Assembly: GCF_020686965.1 (NCBI RefSeq)
Contig: NZ_JAJEPS010000021.1
Location: 1-45,468 of the forward strand
Direction: 5' to 3'
DNA: 45,468 nucleotides
DNA from: Hominiventricola filiformis
Lineage (GTDB): Bacteria > Bacillota > Clostridia > Lachnospirales > Lachnospiraceae
Shown here piece by piece: positions 32,066 to 39,437 of the stretch (position 1 is its first letter; each line of letters opens with the position of its first letter). The notes beneath the pieces were generated by a model that had not been told where the DNA came from, did not search any database, and saw only the letters and a list, made by a program, of their open reading frames with translations. The position numbers were made by a program, and so were the translations under genes.

Positions 32066-33478
32066 ATGGAAATTTCTGCTTCTACTTCAGAATATATCGC
32101 TGGTTTAGTACAGCGCGCAAGAGTGGCAATGGATCAGATTCAGGATCTGACACAGGAAGACGTTCGTCGAATTTCAAAGGCAATCGGTTGGCTGGCTGTT
32201 AATAAGGCTGAAGAGTGGGCTGATTTCATGTATGAAGAAACAGGTATGGGACGCATTCAGAGTAAAATCGACCGTACAAAAGGACGTGCGCGTGGTCTGA
32301 CTCGTGATCATATGAATGCAAAGACTGTTGGGGTTGTAGAGGTTGACGAGGATAAACAATTAGTTAAAATTGCAAAACCAGTTGGTGTTGTAGCTTCTTT
32401 GGTTCCGACGACTGTTCCTATGGGAGTTGTATTCATTGGTGCAATGAATGCAATTATGGGAAGAAATGCAACTGTATTTTCCCCACATCCGCGTGCAAAG
32501 AAATCTACTATGAAAGCATGCGAAGATATCCGTGCATTGCTGCGGAAGATGGGATATCCGGAGGATTTACTTATTTGTATTGAGGAGCCAAGTCTTGAGA
32601 AAACGAACTCTTTAATGCAGCAGGCAGATTTAATTGTTGCTACTGGCGGAAAACCAATGGTTAAAGCTGCTTATTCTTCTGGAACACCGGCTTTTGGTGT
32701 GGGTGCAGGTAATGTTGTGGTTGTTATTGATGAAACAGCAGATATTAAGGATGCAGCTCAGAAGATCATGACAGCACAGCTGAATGATTACGCAATCGGA
32801 TGTTCTACTGAGAATTCTATGGTTATAGAGAAAAACATCTATGATGATATGATTGCTGCTTGTAAAGAAACAGGTGCATATGTATGTAATGCTGAGGAAA
32901 AAGCAAAATTACAGGCATTCCTTTGGACTGCACCCCATAAACTGAATCCAAATGCTATTTGCTTGCCGGCACCAGAGATGGCAAGGAGAGCTGGATTTGA
33001 GATTCCAGAAGATTCTAATTGGCTTATTGTAGAAGAAACTGGATATGGTGAAGAGTATCCATTCTCAGGAGAGAAGCTATCTGTAGTAGTAACTGCATAC
33101 AAATATAATGAGTTTAATGATGCCATCGAACTGGTTAATGGTATTCAGGCATATAGTGGAGCAGGACATTCTTGCGGTATCCACAGTTTCAATGATGATC
33201 ATATAATGGAGTATGCACTTAGAACACATACTAGCCGTGTTGCGGTAAGAATGACAGTTGGAACTTCAAATGCTGGTAATTGGAATAATGGTATGCCATT
33301 CACTATCAATCTGGGATGTGGAACCTGGGGTGGTAATATTACCTCAGAGAACGTAACGTGGAAAAATTATATTAATACTACGTGGGTTGCTCGTGAGATT
33401 GCTAACTACAAAGTCCCAACAGATGAGGAATTATTTGGAAATGTAATGACCGATCCGGTGTTTAAAGGACTGTTATAA
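32066..33478 (+). CDS. CoA-acylating aldehyde dehydrogenase
   Basis: This 470-residue enzyme converts an aldehyde, NAD(P) and CoA to an acyl-CoA. It belongs to the EutE/AdhE-N/SauS group rather than the hydrolytic aldehyde dehydrogenases. Features are PVGVVASLVPTTVPMGVVF for cofactor entry, ATGGKPMVKAAYSSGTPAFGVGAGN, and the catalytic-Cys segment DYAIGCSTENS near residue 246. The C-terminus has GCGTWGGN and TSENVTWKNYIN, which reminded me of sulfoacetaldehyde dehydrogenases. Coupled by a 2-bp gap to the CitE-like lyase, it probably makes a hydroxyacyl-CoA. It has no N-terminal microcompartment peptide and no shell genes are present. A terminator follows. Confidence 0.85.
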   Translation: MEISASTSEYIAGLVQRARVAMDQIQDLTQEDVRRISKAIGWLAVNKAEEWADFMYEETGMGRIQSKIDRTKGRARGLTRDHMNAKTVGVVEVDEDKQLVKIAKPVGVVASLVPTTVPMGVVFIGAMNAIMGRNATVFSPHPRAKKSTMKACEDIRALLRKMGYPEDLLICIEEPSLEKTNSLMQQADLIVATGGKPMVKAAYSSGTPAFGVGAGNVVVVIDETADIKDAAQKIMTAQLNDYAIGCSTENSMVIEKNIYDDMIAACKETGAYVCNAEEKAKLQAFLWTAPHKLNPNAICLPAPEMARRAGFEIPEDSNWLIVEETGYGEEYPFSGEKLSVVVTAYKYNEFNDAIELVNGIQAYSGAGHSCGIHSFNDDHIMEYALRTHTSRVAVRMTVGTSNAGNWNNGMPFTINLGCGTWGGNITSENVTWKNYINTTWVAREIANYKVPTDEELFGNVMTDPVFKGLL

Positions 33479-33488
33479 GTAATTGTGT

Positions 33489-33530
33489 AAAAAGCACCGG
33501 ACTCGCATATAATGCGATCCGGTGCTTTTT
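33489..33530 (+). terminator. Strong terminator closing the catabolic gene run
   Basis: AAAAAGCACCGGA (33489-33501) pairs perfectly with TCCGGTGCTTTTT (33518-33530), with a nested CGCAT/ATGCG stem inside the loop. Confidence 0.9.
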
Positions 33531-33584
33531 ATGGTATATATCCAGTGTTAAAATGTGTAAACTGTATTTAAAGAAGGAAAACAC

Positions 33585-35066
33585 ATGATAAATCAACTGA
33601 GAGTAAAGCAGAGGGACGAATATTACAGTTTAGAGGTAGAAAGCGGCAGCAATCTTCTGGATGTTCTCCGTCGAGAGAACTATTTTATTGAAACACCCTG
33701 TGGAGGAAGAGGTGTTTGCGGAAAGTGCAGAGTGACAGTGAATGGACAGACAGCTCTGGCATGTCAAACAGTTATTGATAGAGATATGCTGGTTGAACTG
33801 CAGAATGAGGAGAAGACTGATATTCTGATGACAGGCATTTCTGTGCAAGGAGTTCTTGATGGAACGCATTTATATGTTATGGCATTTGATATCGGAACAA
33901 CGACCATTGTTGGATATCTGATGAATGGAATAAGTGGAGAGTTGTTGACCCAAGTAAGTAGTTTGAATCCTCAAAAAGCTTATGGAGCAGATGTGATTTC
34001 CAGAATACAGTATGCAATAACTACTGATGCAGAAGAATTAAGAAAAATGATATGCGGAACGCTGTTAGAATTACTTAATGAAGCAGCAAAAAGTGTAAAA
34101 ATCAAAACCGATGAAATTGCATTGGTTTCGATTGTAGGGAATACTGCTATGCATCATTTACTTCTTGGAATTGATGTAAAATCATTGATAACACCACCGT
34201 ATATGCCGAAAGTATATGAAGCTGTAGAACTTGCCATGCAAAAATTGTTTTCGGAACATACAGAAGGAGTTGTGAGAATTCTGCCGAATATTGCCGGATT
34301 TGTTGGAGCAGATACAGTAGGATGTCTTGTTGCAACACGATTTGATCATTTGAAGAAAATGACACTCTTGATTGATATTGGCACTAACGGAGAGATGGTG
34401 CTGGGAAATTGGCAACGAAGAATAGCCTGCTCTACTGCAGCGGGACCGGCCTTTGAAGGAGCAAATATTCAGTGCGGTATGCGCGGGCAGAAAGGTGCAA
34501 TAGATCATGTAGAAGTGCAAGACGGAAAGCTTGTGTTCCATGTGATAGGAGGAGGAGTCGCGAAAGGATTTTGTGGATCGGGACTATTAGATTTAGTGGC
34601 ATCTCTTTTGCAGATTGGCGAAATTGATGGAAGTGGCCGGCTAATGAATGGCAAAGAATATCGTTTAAGTGATACGGATGTATACTTGACACAGAAAGAT
34701 GTCCGGGAGGTACAACTCGCGAAAGCAGCTATACGTGCAGGAATTGAACTGCTGACAAAAAAGATTGGAATAAGTATTTCAAAAATTGAAAAGGTATATT
34801 TAGCTGGAGCTTTTGGAAATTATATGAATCCAAAATCAGCATGCCTGATAGGAATGATTCCAATTTGTTTGTTAGATCGAATTGAAGGGATTGGTAACGC
34901 AGCAGGTGAAGGCGCAAAATTATGTGCTTTGAGCAAAACAGAATATGAGTACAGTAAGATACTAGCTTCTGAAACAGAGTTTTTGGAATTGGCATCTTTA
35001 ACAGAATTTCAGGATGTGTTTGTAGATTCATTAAAATTTACAGAGGAAAATGATGAATATTTATGA
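33585..35066 (+). CDS. RACo-type reductive activator of corrinoid proteins (2Fe-2S ferredoxin plus ASKHA ATPase), short form
   Basis: This 493-residue protein combines a plant-type ferredoxin domain with a DUF4445/ASKHA ATPase. The cluster cysteines are C39, C45, C48 and C60. The ATPase begins VMAFDIGTTTIVGYL near residue 97 and continues with LNPQKAYGADVISRI, TLLIDIGTNGEM, GPAFEGANI and GGVAKGFCGSGLLD. Such proteins use ATP to re-reduce Co(II) corrinoid that has slipped out of the methyl cycle. Typical RACo proteins are about 620-640 residues; here the linker between ferredoxin and ATPase is nearly absent. It follows a terminator, so it needs its own promoter, which I cannot define. It supports a working corrinoid cycle here. 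Confidence 0.88.
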   Translation: MINQLRVKQRDEYYSLEVESGSNLLDVLRRENYFIETPCGGRGVCGKCRVTVNGQTALACQTVIDRDMLVELQNEEKTDILMTGISVQGVLDGTHLYVMAFDIGTTTIVGYLMNGISGELLTQVSSLNPQKAYGADVISRIQYAITTDAEELRKMICGTLLELLNEAAKSVKIKTDEIALVSIVGNTAMHHLLLGIDVKSLITPPYMPKVYEAVELAMQKLFSEHTEGVVRILPNIAGFVGADTVGCLVATRFDHLKKMTLLIDIGTNGEMVLGNWQRRIACSTAAGPAFEGANIQCGMRGQKGAIDHVEVQDGKLVFHVIGGGVAKGFCGSGLLDLVASLLQIGEIDGSGRLMNGKEYRLSDTDVYLTQKDVREVQLAKAAIRAGIELLTKKIGISISKIEKVYLAGAFGNYMNPKSACLIGMIPICLLDRIEGIGNAAGEGAKLCALSKTEYEYSKILASETEFLELASLTEFQDVFVDSLKFTEENDEYL

Positions 35067-35586
35067 GAAAATTGTAGATATTGGAGAAGCATTCGGGTTC
35101 AAAGTTGGTAAATTAAATGTAAAGACAATCGAAGTGCGTCAAGAAATCAGAATGATGTGTGAAAAAAATATTTGCGGTATGTATGCTCTTAACTGGAGTT
35201 GCCCGCCGGGGTGTGGAAGTTTAAAAGAGTGTCAAAAAAAAATCTCTAAGTATACACAGGGAATCTTGGTACAAACAATTGGAGATACAGAAGACGAGTT
35301 TGATGTAGAAGGAATGCTGGAAATAGAAAGGCGGCATAAAGAGGCATTTCTGAAATTCTATGAAGAACTGAAAACATATTTTTCTGATGTTTTAGCACTT
35401 GGCAGTGGATGTTGTACAAGGTGCCTCAAATGCTCATATACAGATACGGCCTGTCGTTTCCCAGATCAGCAAATTTCGTCTATGGAAGCATATGGAATTT
35501 TAGTCTTGCAAGTCTGTCGGGATAATCAGATGGATTATTATTATGGGCCGAAAAAAATTGCATATACTGGATGTTTTTTGTTCTGA
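35053..35586 (+). CDS. DUF2284 cysteine-rich putative metal-binding protein
   Basis: This 177-residue protein has many cysteines in pairs typical of DUF2284: MMCEKNICGMYALNWSCPPGCGSLKEC near residues 32-57, GSGCCTRCLKC near 115-125 and ACRFPDQQISSMEAYGI after it. The function is unknown; a metal or Fe-S centre is likely. Such genes often accompany corrinoid methyltransferase genes, and here the gene overlaps the RACo gene, so it may help in cofactor handling or electron delivery. Two ATG codons in tandem (35050 and 35053) are possible starts; the second is better spaced from AGAGGA. Confidence 0.8.
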   Translation: MNIYEKIVDIGEAFGFKVGKLNVKTIEVRQEIRMMCEKNICGMYALNWSCPPGCGSLKECQKKISKYTQGILVQTIGDTEDEFDVEGMLEIERRHKEAFLKFYEELKTYFSDVLALGSGCCTRCLKCSYTDTACRFPDQQISSMEAYGILVLQVCRDNQMDYYYGPKKIAYTGCFLF

Positions 35587-35610
35587 TAGTGGGAACAATA
35601 GGAATAACAA

Positions 35611-35639
35611 TTGACATAGTTTGTAGTTGTATATATAAT
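35611..35639 (+). promoter_or_regulatory. Perfect-consensus sigma-A promoter of the LacI-controlled operon
   Basis: TTGACA (35611-35616), 17 bp and TATAAT (35634-35639) match the consensus at all 12 positions. Transcription would start about 35646, the first base of the operator palindrome. So strong a promoter needs a repressor. Confidence 0.85.
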
Positions 35640-35645
35640 GAGATT

Positions 35646-35671
35646 ATAAAATGTATACGTATACATTTTAT
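35646..35671. promoter_or_regulatory. LacI-family operator O1, perfect 26-bp palindrome
   Basis: The core AATGTATACGTATACATT extends to a 26-bp perfect dyad with a central CG, as LacI/GalR-family operators have. It covers the predicted transcription start, so a bound repressor would block initiation. Two further copies occur at 35743 and 42583, the last beside the lacI-type gene. Confidence 0.85.
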
Positions 35672-35742
35672 GGCACAAAAAAGTAATATAAGTCTTAGAA
35701 AAATTAGCAAAGATAAAGATCAAGGTTATTTTTTTTGGACAA

Positions 35743-35762
35743 TAATGTATACGTATACATTA
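35743..35762. promoter_or_regulatory. LacI-family operator O2, perfect 20-bp palindrome
   Basis: It has the same core as O1, with centres 94 bp apart. That is close to nine helical turns, so both sites face the same side of the DNA and a repressor loop is possible. It lies about 30 bp before the cysteine desulfurase start. The 35672-35742 gap between O1 and O2 holds no gene. Confidence 0.85.
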
Positions 35763-35790
35763 CGAAGCCGTGGAAAGAGAGCGAATAGGA

Positions 35791-36897
35791 ATGATTTATC
35801 TGGATAATTGTGCAACAACAGAAGTTGATATTGACGTAGCAGATTCTGCCTATAAAATGATGACAGAATGTTATGGAAATGCTTCGTCTCCTTACGGATT
35901 TGGTCGAGATGCTCTTCACAAAATAACGGAAGCAAGATATCAGGTAGCTCAAGTGATAGCAGCCCCAACAGAAAGAGTTTTTTTTACTTCAGGGGGGACG
36001 GAAGCAAATAATTTAGCTATCCAGGGAAGTCTTGGAACATTTGCAGCGAAAGGAAAAATCATAACAACATCAATTGAACATGCATCCGTTTTAGATGCAT
36101 GTAAGTATATGGGGCTACAGGGATATGAAGTAGTGTTTGTTTCTCCACGAAATGGAAAAATTGAAGCCAAAGATATAATTGACCAAGTGGATAAAGATAC
36201 AAGATTAGTCTCTGTTATGGCTGTTAATAATGAAACGGGAGAAATACTTCCAGTAAAAGAAATTTCATATGGGGTGAAAAAAAAGAATCCAAAGGTATAT
36301 TTTCACTGTGATTGTATTCAGGCCTACGGGAAACTATCTGTTAGTTTGAATGATATTCCAGCGGATTTTATTACCATGAGTGCTCATAAGATACATGGAC
36401 CGAAGGGGTGTGGGGCTATTTATATTCGAAATCAAATACCTTTTAAGCCACTTTGTTATGGCGGAAAACAGGAAAGCATGATTCGTCCAGGCACTGAAAA
36501 TGCAGCAGGAATCGTTGCATTTGGGAAAGCAGCAAACAATGCTCTGAAGGATATGAACAAAAATTGGTCCTATGTACATAAATTAAATCAGTATTTGAGA
36601 GATGAGCTGCACAAAGTGAACGATGCGGTGATTAATTCGCCCGAAAATGCACTGCCCTATGTATTAAATGTATCATTACCGCGATTGACTACTGAAGAAT
36701 GGTTACATGTATTTCGGATGAACAATATATGTATTTCAGGAAGTTCCGCATGTGGGCGGGGAGAAAAAAGTCGTGTAATTAGAGAAATGGGCATTACCGG
36801 GCGAAGAGCGGATAGTGTTTTGAGAATTGGATTAAGCAAAAAAAACACGAAAGAAGAACTTGATATTTTAATGAAAATAATAAAAAATGTATATTAA
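35791..36897 (+). CDS. Cysteine desulfurase family PLP enzyme (NifS/IscS-like)
   Basis: This 368-residue class V aminotransferase-fold enzyme begins MIYLDNCATTEVD, as NifS-type proteins do. The PLP lysine lies in SAHKIHGPKG near residue 201, with TSGGTEANN, SIEHASV and NNETGEI upstream. The persulfide cysteine is in GSSACGRGEKSRVIREMG near 321. All catalytic residues are present. It could supply sulfur for Fe-S assembly, for example to the RACo ferredoxin domain, but no scaffold gene is adjacent. It heads the LacI-regulated operon, an odd place for a housekeeping enzyme, so a substrate-specific lyase role is also possible. Start: ATG 35791; an upstream GTG is unlikely. Confidence 0.85.
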   Translation: MIYLDNCATTEVDIDVADSAYKMMTECYGNASSPYGFGRDALHKITEARYQVAQVIAAPTERVFFTSGGTEANNLAIQGSLGTFAAKGKIITTSIEHASVLDACKYMGLQGYEVVFVSPRNGKIEAKDIIDQVDKDTRLVSVMAVNNETGEILPVKEISYGVKKKNPKVYFHCDCIQAYGKLSVSLNDIPADFITMSAHKIHGPKGCGAIYIRNQIPFKPLCYGGKQESMIRPGTENAAGIVAFGKAANNALKDMNKNWSYVHKLNQYLRDELHKVNDAVINSPENALPYVLNVSLPRLTTEEWLHVFRMNNICISGSSACGRGEKSRVIREMGITGRRADSVLRIGLSKKNTKEELDILMKIIKNVY

Positions 36898-36913
36898 GAA
36901 AGGAAACAAAATT

Positions 36914-38347
36914 ATGAGCAAACTTAACGCAGACAGTACTCTGAACGTGAAACTGGTTGTGAAACCGATCCTTTTTACCATGTATCATATAAATGCATAT
37001 ATGGGACCGTGTCGTTATGGAGAAGGTTATGAATTAACTACAGAAGCTGATATGGAAAATGCACAGCGCGAATTTGAAATATTCAAAGAAGAACTCAAAG
37101 AATTAAATCCAGATAACGTTCAGCTTCTCGATCCGGTGATCATTCACTGGAATGAAGATTTTGTATTAAAAGAGTCTGAGATGGAAAAAGCTGTTGAAGA
37201 AGATGAGAAGACTGATTTTTATTTAATTAGAGGTTTGCGGATTTCTTCCTATTTTGCGGTGGAGCTGTCAAAACATACAAATAAACCAATCGGACATACT
37301 CCAAATAAATCGGCATTTTCAAAATGCGATCATGTTGATATGACTGCACATTTATATGCGGAAGGAAAAAAAGGCTATGCATTTCTTGATTTTGAGGAAA
37401 TGAATCGAACATTTGCAGCACTTAGAGTGAAAAAAGCTCTTGCTTCCACGAAAGTATTCTTCCCATTGAAAAGTGCTATGTTAACATTTGGATGTCAGAG
37501 TTCATATCTGACTCTGGACGGAGTTACAAATAAATTTGGGGTACGTTTTGCACATGTAAATTCAGATGAAGTATTTCAGTGGATGGATCAAATGACGCAA
37601 GAAGAGAGAGAAAAGGCTAAAAAACTTGCTGATGAACTGGTTGAAAAATCTCAAGGTGTGCACATGCCCGTAGAGTATATTAAAAATGACATAGAGTATT
37701 TTGAAACCATTAAGAAAATGATGAAATATTATGAGTGCAATGCTTTTACAATGCCTTGTTTTGAAGTTTGTGCTACAAGAGAACTAGATAAGAGAAAATT
37801 AACATTCTGTCTTGCACACTCATTATTTAAGGATGAAGGAATTGCATCTGCCTGTGCAGGAGATGTAGGTAGTGTTCTTGCAATTACAATTTTAATGAAC
37901 ATTTCTAGAAAAGCACCATATATGGGAAATACAATGGTTCTTGATAAAAACACCAATCAGTGCCGGACACTTCATGATGTAGCCAGTGCAAAAATGAAAG
38001 GCTATGATCAACCGGATTTGCCTACAGAATTTGTTTCCTTTACTATGAATTCATGGGGAACTACGATGCGTTATGATTTTGCACGAGATAATGGCGAATC
38101 GCTCACATTAATTAATTTGAGTCCGGACATGAAAAAAATTATGGTCTCTAAAGCAACAATTAATGGATGCGACGATTATTTAACACCAGAATGTAAGCAT
38201 GCAGTAAGGTATACTGTAAAAGATGCTAAACGATTCCATGAATGTCAAAAATATGTAGGACACCATTTTGCACTTGTATATGGAGATTATGTGCAGGAAG
38301 TCAAGGATTTTGCGAAGGAATGTGATCTGGAAGTTCTGGAAGCATAA
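36914..38347 (+). CDS. L-fucose/L-arabinose isomerase superfamily protein
   Basis: This 477-residue protein matches the fucose-isomerase-like superfamily best at its C-terminus. Visible there are the metal- and substrate-site stretches SACAGDVGSVLAITILM, FVSFTMNSWGTT, and GHHFALVYGDYVQEV near the end. The N-terminal part contains GLRISSYFAVELSKHTNKPIGH and VFFPLKSAMLTFGCQSSYLTLDGV. Relatives interconvert aldoses and ketoses using Mn2+. The operon context, with LacI control and a TRAP importer, fits a carbohydrate or sugar-acid isomerase, but divergence from true fucose isomerases is large. I chose ATG 36914 after AAAGGAA; an earlier ATG lies in the preceding gene. Confidence 0.65.
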   Translation: MSKLNADSTLNVKLVVKPILFTMYHINAYMGPCRYGEGYELTTEADMENAQREFEIFKEELKELNPDNVQLLDPVIIHWNEDFVLKESEMEKAVEEDEKTDFYLIRGLRISSYFAVELSKHTNKPIGHTPNKSAFSKCDHVDMTAHLYAEGKKGYAFLDFEEMNRTFAALRVKKALASTKVFFPLKSAMLTFGCQSSYLTLDGVTNKFGVRFAHVNSDEVFQWMDQMTQEEREKAKKLADELVEKSQGVHMPVEYIKNDIEYFETIKKMMKYYECNAFTMPCFEVCATRELDKRKLTFCLAHSLFKDEGIASACAGDVGSVLAITILMNISRKAPYMGNTMVLDKNTNQCRTLHDVASAKMKGYDQPDLPTEFVSFTMNSWGTTMRYDFARDNGESLTLINLSPDMKKIMVSKATINGCDDYLTPECKHAVRYTVKDAKRFHECQKYVGHHFALVYGDYVQEVKDFAKECDLEVLEA

Positions 38348-38354
38348 TAACGAG

Positions 38355-38389
38355 GAGTCCTGAAGGATGGGGTCTTTCAGGGCTCTTTC
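38355..38389 (+). terminator. Weak hairpin between isomerase-like and TRAP genes
   Basis: GAGTCCTGAA near 38355 pairs imperfectly with TTCAGGGCTC ending at 38385, followed by TTTCT. It is probably a leaky attenuator inside the operon. Confidence 0.45.
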
Positions 38390-38410
38390 TAGTATGGAGG
38401 TGAATTTTGT

Positions 38411-39424
38411 ATGGGGCGCAAAAGAATAACTCTTATAGCTATTGTTATGATAGGAATTATAACAATGACAGGATGCGGACCAAAAGAAGAAGAAAAATTA
38501 AAGGTCAGGATTGCACATGATAACAATGTAAACACTCCTTTACATAAAGCATTTTTAAAATATGAAGAACTTGTAGAAGAGCGATCTGATGGAAAAATTG
38601 ATATTATTCTTTTCCCTGGCTCTCAGATGGGAAGCGTTCAGGATACATTTGAACAGTGTCGAAGGGGAGATATCGAAATGAGTGGTTCCACTACAAGTAA
38701 CTTTATTCAGGCTATTCCAGAACTTGCGGTGTGGGAGAGTTTTTATCTATTTGATGATTCTGCTCATGCAAAAAGAGTTTTTGAAAGTGAAATAGGAAAG
38801 AAGATGCTGGAACCTCTGGAACGTATGGACCTTCAGGGAATTGGATATATGGAACTTGGATTTCGTAATTTCTCTAATAGTAAGCATCCAATTATAAAAG
38901 CGGATGATTTGAAAGGTCTAAAAATCCGAGGATACAATCCTATACAAATAGAAGCATGGGAAGCATTGGGAGTAAATACTACTAGTGTAAGTTGGAATGA
39001 ACTGTTTACCTCGTTACAGCAAAAAATGATAGACGGTCAGGAATGCGCAACCAATAGTTTTTACACAGAAAAATTTTATGAAGCACAAAAGTATTGGTCA
39101 CTGACAAAACATGTGTTTACAAATTATTTATGGTATGCAAATAAGGATTTTATGGAGAGCATTTCTGAAGAGGAAAGAAGTATCCTTCTGGAATGTGCCA
39201 AAGAGGCAATCGATTATAATTGGCAGTTAGTAGATGAAATAGAAGAAGATACTCTAAAAAAACTGGAACAAGAAGGTGTACATATTAACGAAGTTGACAT
39301 AGAGGAACGCCGTAAGATGGGAACTTTGATGAATGAAAGGACAAAGGAAGATATTGTTTCTCTCTGTGGAGAGGAAATATACACTACCTTTATGAAAGCG
39401 GTAGAAGAACAACGAGACAACTAA
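38411..39424 (+). CDS. TRAP transporter solute-binding lipoprotein (DctP type)
   Basis: This 337-residue lipoprotein has the signal ending MTGC near residue 21 and a mature TRAP solute-receptor fold: RIAHDNNVNTPLHKAF, RSDGKIDIILFPGSQMG, FRNFSNSKHPI and the signature LKGLKIRGYN, in which the Arg binds the substrate's carboxylate in most family members. WNELFTSLQQKMIDGQE follows. The usual ligands are organic or sugar acids. It works with the two membrane subunits encoded directly downstream. Start: ATG after TGGAGGTG. Confidence 0.92.
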   Translation: MGRKRITLIAIVMIGIITMTGCGPKEEEKLKVRIAHDNNVNTPLHKAFLKYEELVEERSDGKIDIILFPGSQMGSVQDTFEQCRRGDIEMSGSTTSNFIQAIPELAVWESFYLFDDSAHAKRVFESEIGKKMLEPLERMDLQGIGYMELGFRNFSNSKHPIIKADDLKGLKIRGYNPIQIEAWEALGVNTTSVSWNELFTSLQQKMIDGQECATNSFYTEKFYEAQKYWSLTKHVFTNYLWYANKDFMESISEEERSILLECAKEAIDYNWQLVDEIEEDTLKKLEQEGVHINEVDIEERRKMGTLMNERTKEDIVSLCGEEIYTTFMKAVEEQRDN

Positions 39425-39437
39425 AGGGGGTAGTTTT

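Noticed and set aside
28281..33478. Assignment to the sulfoquinovose sulfo-transketolase pathway
   Set aside because: The split transketolase and SauS-like dehydrogenase fit in part, but methyl-transfer genes, the creatininase-like hydrolase and the CitE-like lyase have no place in it and no sulfo-specific gene is recognisable. Kept only as an alternative.
35571..35807. Forward frame of 78 codons across the LacI operators
   Set aside because: It covers the promoter and both palindromes and has no ribosome site; the region is regulatory.
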